Source: Desulfoscipio gibsoniae DSM 7213 (GTDB taxonomy: Bacteria > Bacillota > Desulfotomaculia > Desulfotomaculales > Desulfallaceae). Taken from it: 64,000 nt of DNA. The DNA lies in NCBI RefSeq assembly GCF_000233715.2, contig NC_021184.1, positions 2,566,001 to 2,630,000 on the forward strand. Direction: 5' to 3'. The position numbers were made by a program, and so were the translations under genes. The notes beneath the pieces were generated by a model, which worked only from the letters and a program-made list of their open reading frames with translations, did not search any database and had not been told where the DNA came from. Numbering within the stretch: the first letter of the stretch is position 1; every line of letters begins with the position of its first letter. Positions 26,637 to 35,682 of this stretch are shown in pieces.

Positions 26637-27926
26637 ATGCAAGTTATTGTAGTGGGAGGCGGCTGGGCCGGCTGTGCATCCGCGTATGCAGCTAAAAAAG
26701 CCGGTGCAGATGTAATATTGCTGGAGAAAACTGATATGCTGTTGGGGACCGGCTTAGTGGGCGGCATTATGTGTAACAACGGCCGGTTTACCGCCCTGGA
26801 GGAAGCTCGTGCACTGGGCGGCGCGGATTTCGTTTCATTAATTGAATCAGTATTTAGACACCGGTATGTCAACTTTCCGGGACATATGCATGCCATGCTT
26901 TATGACGTCACTAAAATTGAACCGGTAGTCAGGAATTTTTTATCCCGGTGTGGCATTACTATAAAACTACAAACCAGAATGACGGATGTTTTTGCCAGTG
27001 ATGGTTACATAAGGGGGATAGTAACAGCCAATGACGAAATATTACGCGGTGATGTTTTTGTAGATACCACAGGATCAGCAGGACCGGCCAAAAACTGCAC
27101 TCGCTTCGGCAGCGGGTGCGCCATGTGCATACTGCGCTGCCCAAGTTTCGGACCGCGGGTCAGCCTGACAGCCAGAGCGGGACTCCCGGAAATTAGGGCT
27201 GGAGAAAGCTTTGCCCAGTTTGAAGCCATGAGTGGTTCCTGCAAGCTGGATAAAGGTTCGCTGGATGCAAATTTAGTACGAAAACTGGAACGCGACGGGG
27301 TACTGGTTATTTCTTTGCCGCCCTCTATGTACAAGGACGAATTACTAAGCAGCAAAGCATGCCAGCAATACGCCCTAACAGAATACGCCAGGAATTTGGT
27401 GATTTTGGACACCGGGCACGCCAAATTAATGACACCCTTTTTCCCATTAGAGAAATTGCGCACGCTAGAGGGATTCGCCAACGCCCGTTATGCCGACCCT
27501 TATTCGGGGGGCAGGGGTAATTCAGTGCGTTTTATGGCCATGTGCCAATGCAATGATGCACTACAGGTGGAAGGCGTTAAAAACTTGTTTTGCGCCGGGG
27601 AAAAAACCGGACCTCTGGTGGGACACACTGAAGCCATCGTAACCGGCTTTATAGCAGGTCATAACGCTGTACGGCTGCTGGCCGGACTGGATCCACTGGT
27701 AATACCGAATGAATTGGCCACAGGAGATATTATCGCATATATGCACAGGGAAATCAGAGAACCTGCGGGATTAAGCAATAAGTATACTTTTTCCGGATCA
27801 ATATACTTCGAAAGAATGCAAGAAAAGGGCCTATACAGTACCGCCACCGCAGAAATATATGAGAGGGTACGTAAGGCTGGATTATATCTAGTATTCGATA
27901 AGGAATTGGTATTATTTAAAAAATAA
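26637..27926 (+). CDS. FAD-dependent oxidoreductase with cysteine motif
   Basis: 429 aa and the only long gene on the plus strand. Dinucleotide-binding VVGGGWAGCASAYAAKKAGA at residues 5-24 followed by LLEK; mid-protein cysteine cluster GSGCAMCILRCPSFGP (C-x2-C-x3-C), then a glucose-inhibited-division/fumarate-reductase-like FAD closure FCAGEKTGPLVGHTEAIVTG near residue 320. ATG at 26637 follows AAAGGGG. It resembles the FAD_oxidored (GidA/HdrA-like) group; substrate unknown. It is monocistronic and followed by a bidirectional terminator. Confidence 0.82.
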   Translation: MQVIVVGGGWAGCASAYAAKKAGADVILLEKTDMLLGTGLVGGIMCNNGRFTALEEARALGGADFVSLIESVFRHRYVNFPGHMHAMLYDVTKIEPVVRNFLSRCGITIKLQTRMTDVFASDGYIRGIVTANDEILRGDVFVDTTGSAGPAKNCTRFGSGCAMCILRCPSFGPRVSLTARAGLPEIRAGESFAQFEAMSGSCKLDKGSLDANLVRKLERDGVLVISLPPSMYKDELLSSKACQQYALTEYARNLVILDTGHAKLMTPFFPLEKLRTLEGFANARYADPYSGGRGNSVRFMAMCQCNDALQVEGVKNLFCAGEKTGPLVGHTEAIVTGFIAGHNAVRLLAGLDPLVIPNELATGDIIAYMHREIREPAGLSNKYTFSGSIYFERMQEKGLYSTATAEIYERVRKAGLYLVFDKELVLFKK

Positions 27927-27941
27927 TAATACACCTTTGAA

Positions 27942-27974
27942 GAGCAAAAACCCGGCTATGCCGGGTTTTTGCTC
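27942..27974. terminator. bidirectional intrinsic terminator
   Basis: Perfect 15-bp stem GAGCAAAAACCCGGC / GCCGGGTTTTTGCTC with a TAT loop. The T run inside the 3' arm exists on both strands, so it can serve the plus-strand FAD gene and the minus-strand ytfJ gene that converge here. Confidence 0.93.
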
Positions 27975-27983
27975 AACATCTGT

Positions 27984-28012
27984 TACCGGATGTTGAAAAG
28001 TTAACAGATTTA
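27984..28012. repeat. decayed half copy of the palindromic element
   Basis: TACCGGATGTTGAAAAGTTA... matches 25 of 29 bases of the left arm of copy A (4709-4737). The mirror arm is absent, so it is a relic or a solo arm. It lies between the terminator and the ytfJ stop codon. Confidence 0.6.
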
Positions 28013-28087
28013 CGTCTATATATGGTCTTGAATAGCAAGCCAATAACAAAAAAATGTTGAAATTAGGAGATTTTACCGAACATCCTA

Positions 28088-28516
28088 TCAGGTTAACGCG
28101 CCGCGATCAACTTTTTGGTCGGAGCGACGGTCCAGCAAGCTTTGAATCTGGTTAAATACCTGAGGGGCCAGGTCGATCAGCCTGTCCAGCGTTGCATTGC
28201 CATCCACAGGTATCAAACGTACCTGACCGTTGCCTGCCACCAGAAACCCTACAGGTTTTACGGAAACACCGGCACCGCTGCCACCACCAAAACCAGGCAT
28301 CTGGCTTTCGCCGTCCTGATCCTTCTCGCCACTACCATAATCAAATTCACCACCGCCCGCACCAAAGCCGCAGGCTACCCTGGATATGGGAATAATCACG
28401 CTTCCGTCGGGTGTCTCGACAGGATCACCAACCACGGTATTTACATCAACCATTTCTTTAATACTTTCCATTGCTGTTTTCATAAGACCCTCAATGGGGT
28501 GTGTTTGTTCAGGCAT
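28088..28516 (-). CDS. ytfJ: GerW family sporulation protein YtfJ
   Basis: 142 aa. Family core is present: PIEGLMKTAMESIKEMVDVN, GDPVETPDGSVIIPISRVAC, a glycine-rich stretch FGAGGGEFDYG, then GGGSGAGVSVKPVGFLV. YtfJ is needed for normal germination of Bacillus spores and is made in the forespore. ATG with AAGGAG upstream. It follows the DUF2953 gene, as in Bacillus (ytfI-ytfJ). Confidence 0.94.
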   Translation of the reverse strand: MPEQTHPIEGLMKTAMESIKEMVDVNTVVGDPVETPDGSVIIPISRVACGFGAGGGEFDYGSGEKDQDGESQMPGFGGGSGAGVSVKPVGFLVAGNGQVRLIPVDGNATLDRLIDLAPQVFNQIQSLLDRRSDQKVDRGALT

Positions 28517-28697
28517 ATATATCCAGCTCCTTGGCCATGAATACTACAACCATTAAATAATTTACCCGTTATATTCCTGGTTATGCATTAAAATTTAATT
28601 GATCGTAGCAAAGAGATAAACAAGCTGAGACAATACTTTTTGTATTTGCCCGGCAAATAAGTAACGTCATCTTTAATCAATCGGACATCTCCCGTTA

Positions 28698-29384
28698 TTA
28701 GGCGCCAAATTTCTTTTCCTTGTTCTTCAGGTAAAGCCATGCCGCCATTAAGCACGTTATGACCATGTTTACGGATCGCAAACTAAACACACAGTTTATA
28801 CGAGTAGCCACCAGGCGGGCGTTGAAAACCGGTATTATTTCCAGTTCAGGCTTGGGTGACGGCTTTTTAAGCAGGCGATACAAATATGCGGCAGTGTTGC
28901 TTTTGGCAATCCAAAGCAACCCCACCGCCATGCCGGTTTGATCCGCCTGATACATGCCCAACCGGGTGCACCAGCTAAACTGGTGCAGTTTGGTCGCTGA
29001 AAGCATATACCGGTAGGCCGGCTCGGTGGCACGGTAAATATTTACTATTTGCTTATACATATCAATAATTCGGCTGGCTGAAATGCTGGTTTTTTCCCTG
29101 TCTATAACAGAACCGGAGCGTCTGGCCAACCTGGCCCGCAGTTTAAAAACGGGAGCAAAGGTACCGTATACCAGCTTGATCGAAGATAGCCGCAGGCGCA
29201 ACTTGAATAAACCCCACATAAAAGATAAGCTTACACCGGTGCCGGGCGTGGAGAGGTTTAATGTCGTATTGGGTTCTGAGTCATCATTTTCTTTAAGGGC
29301 GTAACTTATATGCACGGTAACCGGTGAGACCAGCAGCAACAAAAGCAAAATCAGCACCGGTGCTAATATTGTTAAGTACCACAT
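28698..29384 (-). CDS. ytfI: DUF2953 domain-containing protein (YtfI)
   Basis: 228 aa. One N-terminal membrane segment (MWYLTILAPVLILLLLLLVS), a DUF2953 region (LKLRLSSIK-like strand-rich segment, then RLGMYQADQTGMAVGLLWIA) and a second hydrophobic stretch near the C-terminus (NMVITCLMAAWLYL). Function unknown; the co-occurrence with ytfJ is conserved among spore formers. Start is uncertain: ATG at 29382-29384 has GAGGTG close by, and another ATG four codons earlier is possible. Confidence 0.85.
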   Translation of the reverse strand: MWYLTILAPVLILLLLLLVSPVTVHISYALKENDDSEPNTTLNLSTPGTGVSLSFMWGLFKLRLRLSSIKLVYGTFAPVFKLRARLARRSGSVIDREKTSISASRIIDMYKQIVNIYRATEPAYRYMLSATKLHQFSWCTRLGMYQADQTGMAVGLLWIAKSNTAAYLYRLLKKPSPKPELEIIPVFNARLVATRINCVFSLRSVNMVITCLMAAWLYLKNKEKKFGA

Positions 29385-29452
29385 GCTGCACCTCATGCCT
29401 TATACTACCGCTACCGTGATCAAAATATGCGTTAGAGAAATACTCTTTGATT

Positions 29453-30427
29453 TTAAAAATTATTATAATCAAGCCCTACATTGCGGCGGGCTCGCTCCAG
29501 GTAAACTGCGGCCGCCTGCCTGGCCTTGCGAGCACCCTTTTGCATAGTTTCCATTACATATTTTTTATCGCCGGCCAGTCTATCCCTCTCTTTTTTATAA
29601 GGAGCAAAGTAGTCTCGGATCACTTCAAAGATCTCCTTCTTAATATCGCCATATTTCAAACCTGGGGTAATAAACCTTTCCTTTAAATCGGCCTTGCCCT
29701 TTTCATCAAGGAACAAAGCATAGAGATCAAAAAGTATATTGCCTTCGATGGGCTTGGGCTCGTCCACCGGTGTGGAATCGGTTTTAATGCTCATGATCTT
29801 TTTGCGCAATGATTTTTCATCAGCAAAGATTTCTATGGTATTTCCATAGGACTTGGACATTTTTTGGCCATCGATGCCCGGTACGGTAGCAAAATCCTCC
29901 TCAATATCCGGCTCGGGCACCACAAAGGTTTCACCGTAAGTATTATTAAACCTGATGGCTAAATCCCTGGCCACCTCCAGGTGCTGCTTTTGGTCTTTGC
30001 CCACGGGCACTTTATCGGCCCCGTACAGCAGTATATCGGCAGCCATCAGCACGGGGTAGGAGAATAACCCGTGGCTGGCCGGAATACCCTTGGCAGTTTT
30101 ATCCTTATAGGAGTGGCAGCGTTCCAGCAGCCCTATGCCGGTTATATTTGATAACAACCAGGTCAGTTCCGTAACCTCGGGCACATCCGCCTGAACCCAA
30201 AACACCGCCTTATCGGGGTCAAGGCCCAGGGCTAGAAAATCGCTGGCTGCATCGAAGGTTTGTTTTCTTAACAGATTGGCATCAAAAACAGAGGTCAAGG
30301 CATGGTAATTTACTAAAAAGCAAAACAGCTCGTTGTTTTGCTGGTAATTGACCATCCTGTTCATCATACCGAAATAGTTACCCAAGTGCAGAGCGCCTGA
30401 GGGCTGAATACCAGAAAGAATGCGCAT
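29453..30427 (-). CDS. trpS: tryptophan-tRNA ligase
   Basis: Class I aminoacyl-tRNA synthetase, 324 aa. HIGH-type motif HLGN at residues 14-17 within SGIQPSGALHLGNYFG; GADKVPVGKDQKQHLE; KMSKSYGN signature in the second half. ATG with AAAGGAG. No T-box leader is visible upstream, where only 71 bp separate it from the site-2 protease gene. Confidence 0.97.
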   Translation of the reverse strand: MRILSGIQPSGALHLGNYFGMMNRMVNYQQNNELFCFLVNYHALTSVFDANLLRKQTFDAASDFLALGLDPDKAVFWVQADVPEVTELTWLLSNITGIGLLERCHSYKDKTAKGIPASHGLFSYPVLMAADILLYGADKVPVGKDQKQHLEVARDLAIRFNNTYGETFVVPEPDIEEDFATVPGIDGQKMSKSYGNTIEIFADEKSLRKKIMSIKTDSTPVDEPKPIEGNILFDLYALFLDEKGKADLKERFITPGLKYGDIKKEIFEVIRDYFAPYKKERDRLAGDKKYVMETMQKGARKARQAAAVYLERARRNVGLDYNNF

Positions 30428-30498
30428 AGTAAATCTCCTTTACTGTTAAATTGTACATATTAAAAAGGACCAGGCCAGGTTATACCGGTGCCCGGATG

Positions 30499-31125
30499 TT
30501 ATATTACTTTACCTATCATTAAAAATATATCGACCACAAAGCTGACCAGAGGCCATAAAACCTTGCCCAGCACCCCGGTAAAAAGCAGTATCAGCAATAT
30601 AATGGTCCCGTAAGTTTCCATACCGTAAATAAACTGAGATTGTCTCGGAAACAGCCCGGCTAATATTTTGGAGCCATCCAGCGGGGGCACGGGTATCAGG
30701 TTGAAAAAGGCCAGTATCACATTGATCTGCAGGGTCAGATATAATACATAATAAAAATATTCAGCGTACGGAACCAGCTGGAGCAGCCCAATACCCAACA
30801 ATATGGATGCCACCAGCGCCACCAACAAATTGGCAACGGGTCCGGCCAGCGATACCAACAGCATGCCCCGGGCCGGATCGGTACGTAAATTATACGGATT
30901 GACTGGAACCGGCTTAGCCCAGCCAAACTTAAACAGTATCAGCATCAGAAAACCCACCGGGTCAATGTGAGCCAGGGGATTAAGGGTCAACCGTCCCTGG
31001 TTCCTGGCGGTATCATCGCCCAACCGGTGAGCCATCCACCCGTGGGCGTACTCGTGAAAGGTCAGACCAATTAATATAGCAGGCAGTAAAAGCACTAATT
31101 CAGACAAGCTGGGCAAATCTAACAT
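30499..31125 (-). CDS. site-2 protease family (M50) membrane metalloprotease
   Basis: 208 aa, short SREBP-S2P-like rhomboid-type clan protein. Zinc motif HEYAH at residues 24-28 in the first membrane helix; second motif NPLAHIDPVG (N-P-x2-H-x-D-P) and NLIPVPPLDGSKIL with the third ligand Asp. Five to six hydrophobic segments. Its ATG overlaps the stop codon of the upstream fusion gene (TAAATG), with the ribosome binding site inside that gene, so the two are coupled. Substrate unknown. Confidence 0.93.
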   Translation of the reverse strand: MLDLPSLSELVLLLPAILIGLTFHEYAHGWMAHRLGDDTARNQGRLTLNPLAHIDPVGFLMLILFKFGWAKPVPVNPYNLRTDPARGMLLVSLAGPVANLLVALVASILLGIGLLQLVPYAEYFYYVLYLTLQINVILAFFNLIPVPPLDGSKILAGLFPRQSQFIYGMETYGTIILLILLFTGVLGKVLWPLVSFVVDIFLMIGKVI

Positions 31126-33762
31126 TTACTCGCTCCTTTTAGTTACCCTGGCCAGGTAATCCCGTACAAAGGCATGCTCATCTTCCTCGGTGCGCAAGTT
31201 GCCGTCCAGCCGCTCCCGCCACAGGGCATCCAATACTTCACGATAAACCGGCCCGGGACGGTAGCCAAGGTGTTTAATATATTTTCCATTGGTTTTAGGT
31301 TTGCTATCCTCAATTATATTTAACAGCTGTCTGAAACGTTCCTTTAACTTTTCATCTTCTAGAATAGCCAGCAACATGGGGTAACTTTCCCGGGGCATCT
31401 GCAGCAGCACTTTGGCCAAATGACTTACCTTGACATACTGAGGCGCTTTCCAAATCAGTGCTACAGCCCGGCTCCACCCTTGCAGCGCGGCCAACACCTT
31501 TTCGGTCTGGCGCTTACTTATACCATATTTTTCGCAAATATTCCTGGCCACTCCCGTATCGGACCAGTGCAAAACAGCGATAAAATAAACCAGCCACCGG
31601 GAATTGAGCGGCATCATACCCCAATCACTGATTTGCCGCATGGATTGAGGCAAATCTTTCAGCACCGGTTCAACCTCCCAATAGTTAACCCGTGGAAAAA
31701 CATCTGGCCATACCGCTAACTCTCCCATGCGCCGCAGCATGCTGTTTGCCTCTGGTTCCAGCAGTATATGTTTGAGTTCTTCCCAGAGACGTTCATTACT
31801 TACCCTGGCCAGCACACCCCTGCGCACCGTTTCCTTCAAATATTTCAATGTTTGCGGCTCAATTTTAAAGCCATATCTTTGTTCAAATCTTATGGCCCGC
31901 AAAATTCTAATAGGATCCTCAATAAAACTTAAATTGTGCAACACCCTAACCGTATGATACTGTAAATCTTCCCGGCCATCAAAAAAGTCGATCAAAGTAC
32001 CAAAGCTGTTCTCATTTAAAGCAACGGCCATCGCATTAATGGTAAAATCACGCCGGTATAAATCCTGGTGCAGCGTAGAACTCTCCACCTGGGGCAGAGC
32101 CGCCGGGTAGGCATAGAATTCCACCCGGGCAGTGGCTACATCTATTTTAAACTCATCGGAAAAGACCACTTCCGCAGTACCGAATTTGGGATGTTGCCTG
32201 ACCCGGACATCGTAAATTTTACCCAGCTCCTGGGCCAGCCGTATACCATCTCCCTCCACTACCAGGTCTACATCCAGGCTTTCTTGTCCAAGTAAAACGT
32301 CCCGTACCAACCCTCCTGCAGCGTAAATTTTGTAGCCCATGCTATCCGCAATTTGACCGGCTTGTTTTAAAATATTTCTCACAGCGGAAGACAAAGTACG
32401 CTCCATAACCCAACCTATATTACGTCTGGATAGCCGCTCCCCGCCGTTATTATAAACCACCCTATGCCTTGTTTGCACTTCCCCGTGCAGTGTGCGCAAT
32501 ATATCGGTGCGGGAAACAATACCCACTATTTTACCATCCTCCACCACAGGCACACGACCGATGTCGTGATTAATCATCAATTCCCGCAACTCGGACACAG
32601 GCATATCGCCGGGCACCGATACCACCCTTACGGTCATAAAACCCTTTACCGGGGCATGCCCCAAACCGTGGTGATTGGCTTTTTCCACGTCCCGTCGGGA
32701 AATAACGCCAATTAGTTTGTCACCTTTGACCACGGGCAAACCGGTGTGACCGTAACGCAGCATAATTTGCCCCGCCTCGGCAATACTCATTTCCGGCGCC
32801 ACGGTTTTTACCGGAGAAGTCATAATATCAGCGGCACAAATGGGCGGCTGTATCTTACGATAAATAACATCCAGCAATTCCCAGGCCACATCGTCAAGTA
32901 CACCGTTTTTCACAGTGGCCGAAGCAGCGGCGGCATGTCCGCCTCCACCAAAATGTTTTAACACTTCCGCCACATCAGCCTGGGGGATACTGCTCCTTCC
33001 TACAATATGCACCCGGTCCTCCATCTCAGCCAGTACAAAAACCACGTCCAGGCGCTCGATTTCGGAAATGGTGTGCGCTATCAGCGCCAGGCCGACTATG
33101 AATTCCGGTGTTCTGGCCCTGGCCAAAAGCACTTTGGCACCATTAATCTGGTGTCGTTGGGCATTCACCAGCAAATCTTTGAGCAGCGCCTTTTGCTCAT
33201 TGGTCATGGGCCTGCCCAGAAAATCAGCCACCACCGCCAGGTTGGCTCCATTTTGCAGCATGTATGAAACGGCATCTACATCCCTGTGAGTGGTATTGGT
33301 AAACAACAATGAACCGGTATCACTGTATATGCCCAGACAAAGAATGGTTGCGTCAAGTGAGGTGACCGGTAAACCAGCTTCTTTTATCTTTTCCACCAGC
33401 AGGGTGACCGTTGCTCCCACTGTTTCAACTACCTCCACAGAGCCCCGCACATCGCCGTCCACCCAGGGATGGTGGTCATAGATATGCACATCCACCTCGG
33501 GTTGATTTAAAATATCACCTATTTTGCCCACCCGGCGGCGTCTTTTGGTATCTACAAGAATAACTCGCTTGATTTTCTCCAATTCAATTTGCTTAATGCT
33601 GTAAACATTTAAGGTGTCCTTGTGCAGCGACATAAATTCTTCCACATTACGTGACATTTTGCCGGGCAAGACCAACCTGGCATCGGGATATAACTTTTGG
33701 GCCGCCACCATGGCCGCCAAGCCGTCCATGTCAGTATTGGTATGGGTTGTAATAATCTCCAC
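31126..33762 (-). CDS. DHH-CBS-poly(A) polymerase fusion (A-adding/CCA-related tRNA nucleotidyltransferase)
   Basis: 878 aa. N-terminal DHH phosphoesterase (DMDG at residues 11-14; YDHHPW at 95-100; GGGGHAAAASATV of the DHHA1 part), two CBS domains at about 315-430 (ADIMTSPVKTVAPEMSIAEA; VPVVEDGKIVGIVSRTDIL), then the nucleotidyltransferase head (AAGGLVRDVLLGQESLDVDL, with D-x-D; RRDFTINAMAVALN) and an RNA-binding C-terminal domain. Known relatives add the terminal A in organisms that split CCA addition between two enzymes. GTG start with GGAGG. Upstream of a coupled M50 protease. Confidence 0.93.
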   Translation of the reverse strand: MEIITTHTNTDMDGLAAMVAAQKLYPDARLVLPGKMSRNVEEFMSLHKDTLNVYSIKQIELEKIKRVILVDTKRRRRVGKIGDILNQPEVDVHIYDHHPWVDGDVRGSVEVVETVGATVTLLVEKIKEAGLPVTSLDATILCLGIYSDTGSLLFTNTTHRDVDAVSYMLQNGANLAVVADFLGRPMTNEQKALLKDLLVNAQRHQINGAKVLLARARTPEFIVGLALIAHTISEIERLDVVFVLAEMEDRVHIVGRSSIPQADVAEVLKHFGGGGHAAAASATVKNGVLDDVAWELLDVIYRKIQPPICAADIMTSPVKTVAPEMSIAEAGQIMLRYGHTGLPVVKGDKLIGVISRRDVEKANHHGLGHAPVKGFMTVRVVSVPGDMPVSELRELMINHDIGRVPVVEDGKIVGIVSRTDILRTLHGEVQTRHRVVYNNGGERLSRRNIGWVMERTLSSAVRNILKQAGQIADSMGYKIYAAGGLVRDVLLGQESLDVDLVVEGDGIRLAQELGKIYDVRVRQHPKFGTAEVVFSDEFKIDVATARVEFYAYPAALPQVESSTLHQDLYRRDFTINAMAVALNENSFGTLIDFFDGREDLQYHTVRVLHNLSFIEDPIRILRAIRFEQRYGFKIEPQTLKYLKETVRRGVLARVSNERLWEELKHILLEPEANSMLRRMGELAVWPDVFPRVNYWEVEPVLKDLPQSMRQISDWGMMPLNSRWLVYFIAVLHWSDTGVARNICEKYGISKRQTEKVLAALQGWSRAVALIWKAPQYVKVSHLAKVLLQMPRESYPMLLAILEDEKLKERFRQLLNIIEDSKPKTNGKYIKHLGYRPGPVYREVLDALWRERLDGNLRTEEDEHAFVRDYLARVTKRSE

Positions 33763-33842
33763 TTGATTGCCTCCGTGTAAAATGGCTAAATTGTTTAATC
33801 TACATTAGTTTCATATTATACCATATTTATTCGCCCGGTGTG

Positions 33843-33890
33843 TAAAAAAACATGCCCCGAATGGCTTGGAAAAGCCACTTCGGGGCACAT
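33843..33890 (-). terminator. intrinsic terminator after lysA
   Basis: Minus-strand stem TGCCCCGAA / TTCGGGGCA with an inner TGGCTT/AAGCCA stem, then TTTTTTT. Confidence 0.93.
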
Positions 33891-33954
33891 TATAACACAC
33901 CAGGCAGGCTGCGGGGCTTCATAAGCATAGACGCGTATGGCCACACACTGGCTC

Positions 33955-35301
33955 TTACCGCCCGGCACCAGCGATTTTAACCACCCGGCTCTCACCTAAC
34001 CGCTCCGGCACCACATCATTTCTGATTAAATCATCATAAGTTTCCCGGGCCACGATAATATCCGCCGCGCCATCCCGAACCAACACCATGGCCGGGCGGG
34101 GGAGGCGGTTATAATTCATCGACATGGAATAGTTATAAGCTCCCGTGGCGGATACCGACAGAATATCGCCGGGGGCGGGAGTGGGGAGATCAATATCCCA
34201 AATCAGCATATCGCCCGATTCACAACACTTTCCGGCTATGGAAACTGTCTCCTGGGGCTGTTGGGCCGCCCGGTTTGCCAGCAGCGCTTCATAGCGGGAT
34301 TGGTACAATGCCGGCCTGGGATTGTCGCCCATACCGCCATCCACCGCCACATATTTGCGAATGCCAGGTATATTTTTCACCGCACCCACCGTATACAGTG
34401 TCGTTCCGGCCGGGCCACTGATGGAACGGCCGGGCTCCACCAGCACCCTGGGTACTATCAGATCATGTGCTTGGGCCAAAGTTTTTACCGCCTGTACCAG
34501 CATGTCGGCGTATTTACTCACTGGCTGGGGTTCATCTGCGGCGGTATAGTATATGCCCATGCCGCCGCCAAAGTTCATTTCTTCCGGCTGCCAGCCTGTT
34601 TCCCGGCGCACTTCGGCGGCAAAACCAAGCATTACCTCAGCTGCGTGAGCGTAAGATTGCAGCTCAAATATCTGCGAGCCGATATGGCAGTGCAGCCCGG
34701 TAAGCTGGACATTCTCAAGGGCCAGCGCCTGCTTGATTATTTCCATGGCCTGCCCGTTTTCAATGACCATGCCAAACTTGCTGTCAATTTGCCCGGTTTT
34801 GATATATTCATGAGTATGCGCTTCCACCCCGGGGGTCAGTCGCAGCATAATTTTGGCCCGAACACCCGCCTCACCGGCCAGCCGGTCAAGCATTTGCAGT
34901 TCATGCGGGTTATCCACCATAATCCGGCCAACCTTATATTCCAAAGCTAATTTTAGCTCGGCAGCCGATTTGTTATTACCGTGGAAATATACCCGTTCCA
35001 TGGGAAAACGTGCCTTTTTGGCGGTATATAACTCGCCGCCCGATACCACATCCAGGCTTAATCCTTCCTCGGCTACCATACGGCAAACTGCCAGAGTAAG
35101 CAATGTTTTAGCGGCATATAATACTATACCGTCGTATTTTTCCGTAAAAGCCCGGTAATAGTTGCGACAATTTTGCCGGAAGTATTGTTCATCCAATACA
35201 TATAAAGGCGTGCCAAATCTCTCGGCCAGCTCCACGGTATCGCAACCGCCTATTTCAAGGTGACCCTTATCGTTAATTTGCATTGTGCCCTGTAACTTCA
35301 T
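33955..35301 (-). CDS. lysA: diaminopimelate decarboxylase
   Basis: PLP enzyme for the last step of lysine synthesis. 448 aa. Lys65 in YAAKTLLT is the expected Schiff-base residue; then DVVSGGELYTA, FHGNNKS, GLHCHIGSQIF, NFGGGMGIYYT and CCESGDML with the catalytic Cys. ATG at 35299-35301 with GGAGG 7 nt upstream is preferred to the TTG directly before it. It is preceded by a lysine riboswitch (35391-35637) and followed by a terminator, so it is a single-gene transcript. Confidence 0.97.
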   Translation of the reverse strand: MKLQGTMQINDKGHLEIGGCDTVELAERFGTPLYVLDEQYFRQNCRNYYRAFTEKYDGIVLYAAKTLLTLAVCRMVAEEGLSLDVVSGGELYTAKKARFPMERVYFHGNNKSAAELKLALEYKVGRIMVDNPHELQMLDRLAGEAGVRAKIMLRLTPGVEAHTHEYIKTGQIDSKFGMVIENGQAMEIIKQALALENVQLTGLHCHIGSQIFELQSYAHAAEVMLGFAAEVRRETGWQPEEMNFGGGMGIYYTAADEPQPVSKYADMLVQAVKTLAQAHDLIVPRVLVEPGRSISGPAGTTLYTVGAVKNIPGIRKYVAVDGGMGDNPRPALYQSRYEALLANRAAQQPQETVSIAGKCCESGDMLIWDIDLPTPAPGDILSVSATGAYNYSMSMNYNRLPRPAMVLVRDGAADIIVARETYDDLIRNDVVPERLGESRVVKIAGAGR

Positions 35302-35329
35302 CAAGTTTCCTCCGTTCAGTCAGGAATAA

Positions 35330-35372
35330 TTAAACCTCCTTCCATGCGGAGTGAAAGGAGGCTATATGCACA
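35330..35372 (-). promoter_or_regulatory. expression-platform hairpin between L box and lysA
   Basis: Minus strand: CCTCCTTTC-loop-GGAAGGAGG followed by TTTAATTATT. It is the likely alternate terminator of the lysine riboswitch; its U tract is broken by AA, so a purely transcriptional mechanism is not certain. Confidence 0.65.
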
Positions 35373-35390
35373 TACCGACCCTTTCCGTTT

Positions 35391-35637
35391 CCCCGGTGAT
35401 AGCTCTCCACCCGGCCGGCATCAAAAGCACGCGCTTGTTCCAGCAGCGCATACAAGCGCCTGCGGGTGACAGTCCGGCACTTATTCAATGCCAAACCAGC
35501 CTGGTGTTACGGGAATAGCACCGAACTTCGGCGGTCTACCCTTTCACCCCGGCTCATGGGACTCCCGCTCCTCACCGTTGGCTACTTTTGCACACCGCGC
35601 CTCTACACCTCCCAGCGGAGATGAGGTCTATTTACTT
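35391..35637 (-). ncRNA. lysine riboswitch (L box)
   Basis: The minus strand carries the L-box landmarks in order: GTAGAGGCGCGG, AAAGTAGCCAACGGTGAGGA, GTGAAAGGGTAGACCGCCGA, TGGCATTGAATAAGTGCCGG then ACTGTCA, and GGTGGAGAGCTATCACCGG, which closes helix P1 against GGGAGGTG. Each block matches the B. subtilis lysC L box in order and spacing. It lies just upstream of lysA. Lysine binding should cause termination. Confidence 0.93.
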
Positions 35638-35643
35638 GTGCAC

Positions 35644-35673
35644 ATTTTAACACGGTTTAATTAATTAAGTCAA
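35644..35673 (-). promoter_or_regulatory. sigma-A-type promoter for the lysA transcript
   Basis: Minus strand TTGACT (35668-35673), 18-nt spacer, TAAAAT (35644-35649). Transcription would start near 35637, directly in front of the riboswitch. Confidence 0.7.
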
Positions 35674-35682
35674 TTGAGTATG

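Noticed and set aside
29231-29253. GGTGCCGGGCGTGGAGAGGTTTA inside the ytfI gene, resembling the palindrome arm
   Set aside because: Four mismatches in 23 bases and no mirror arm; it lies in conserved coding frame, so chance is likely.
34261-34950. 229-codon plus-strand ORF antisense to lysA
   Set aside because: Shadow of lysA in a GC-rich gene; no ribosome binding site and no family resemblance.
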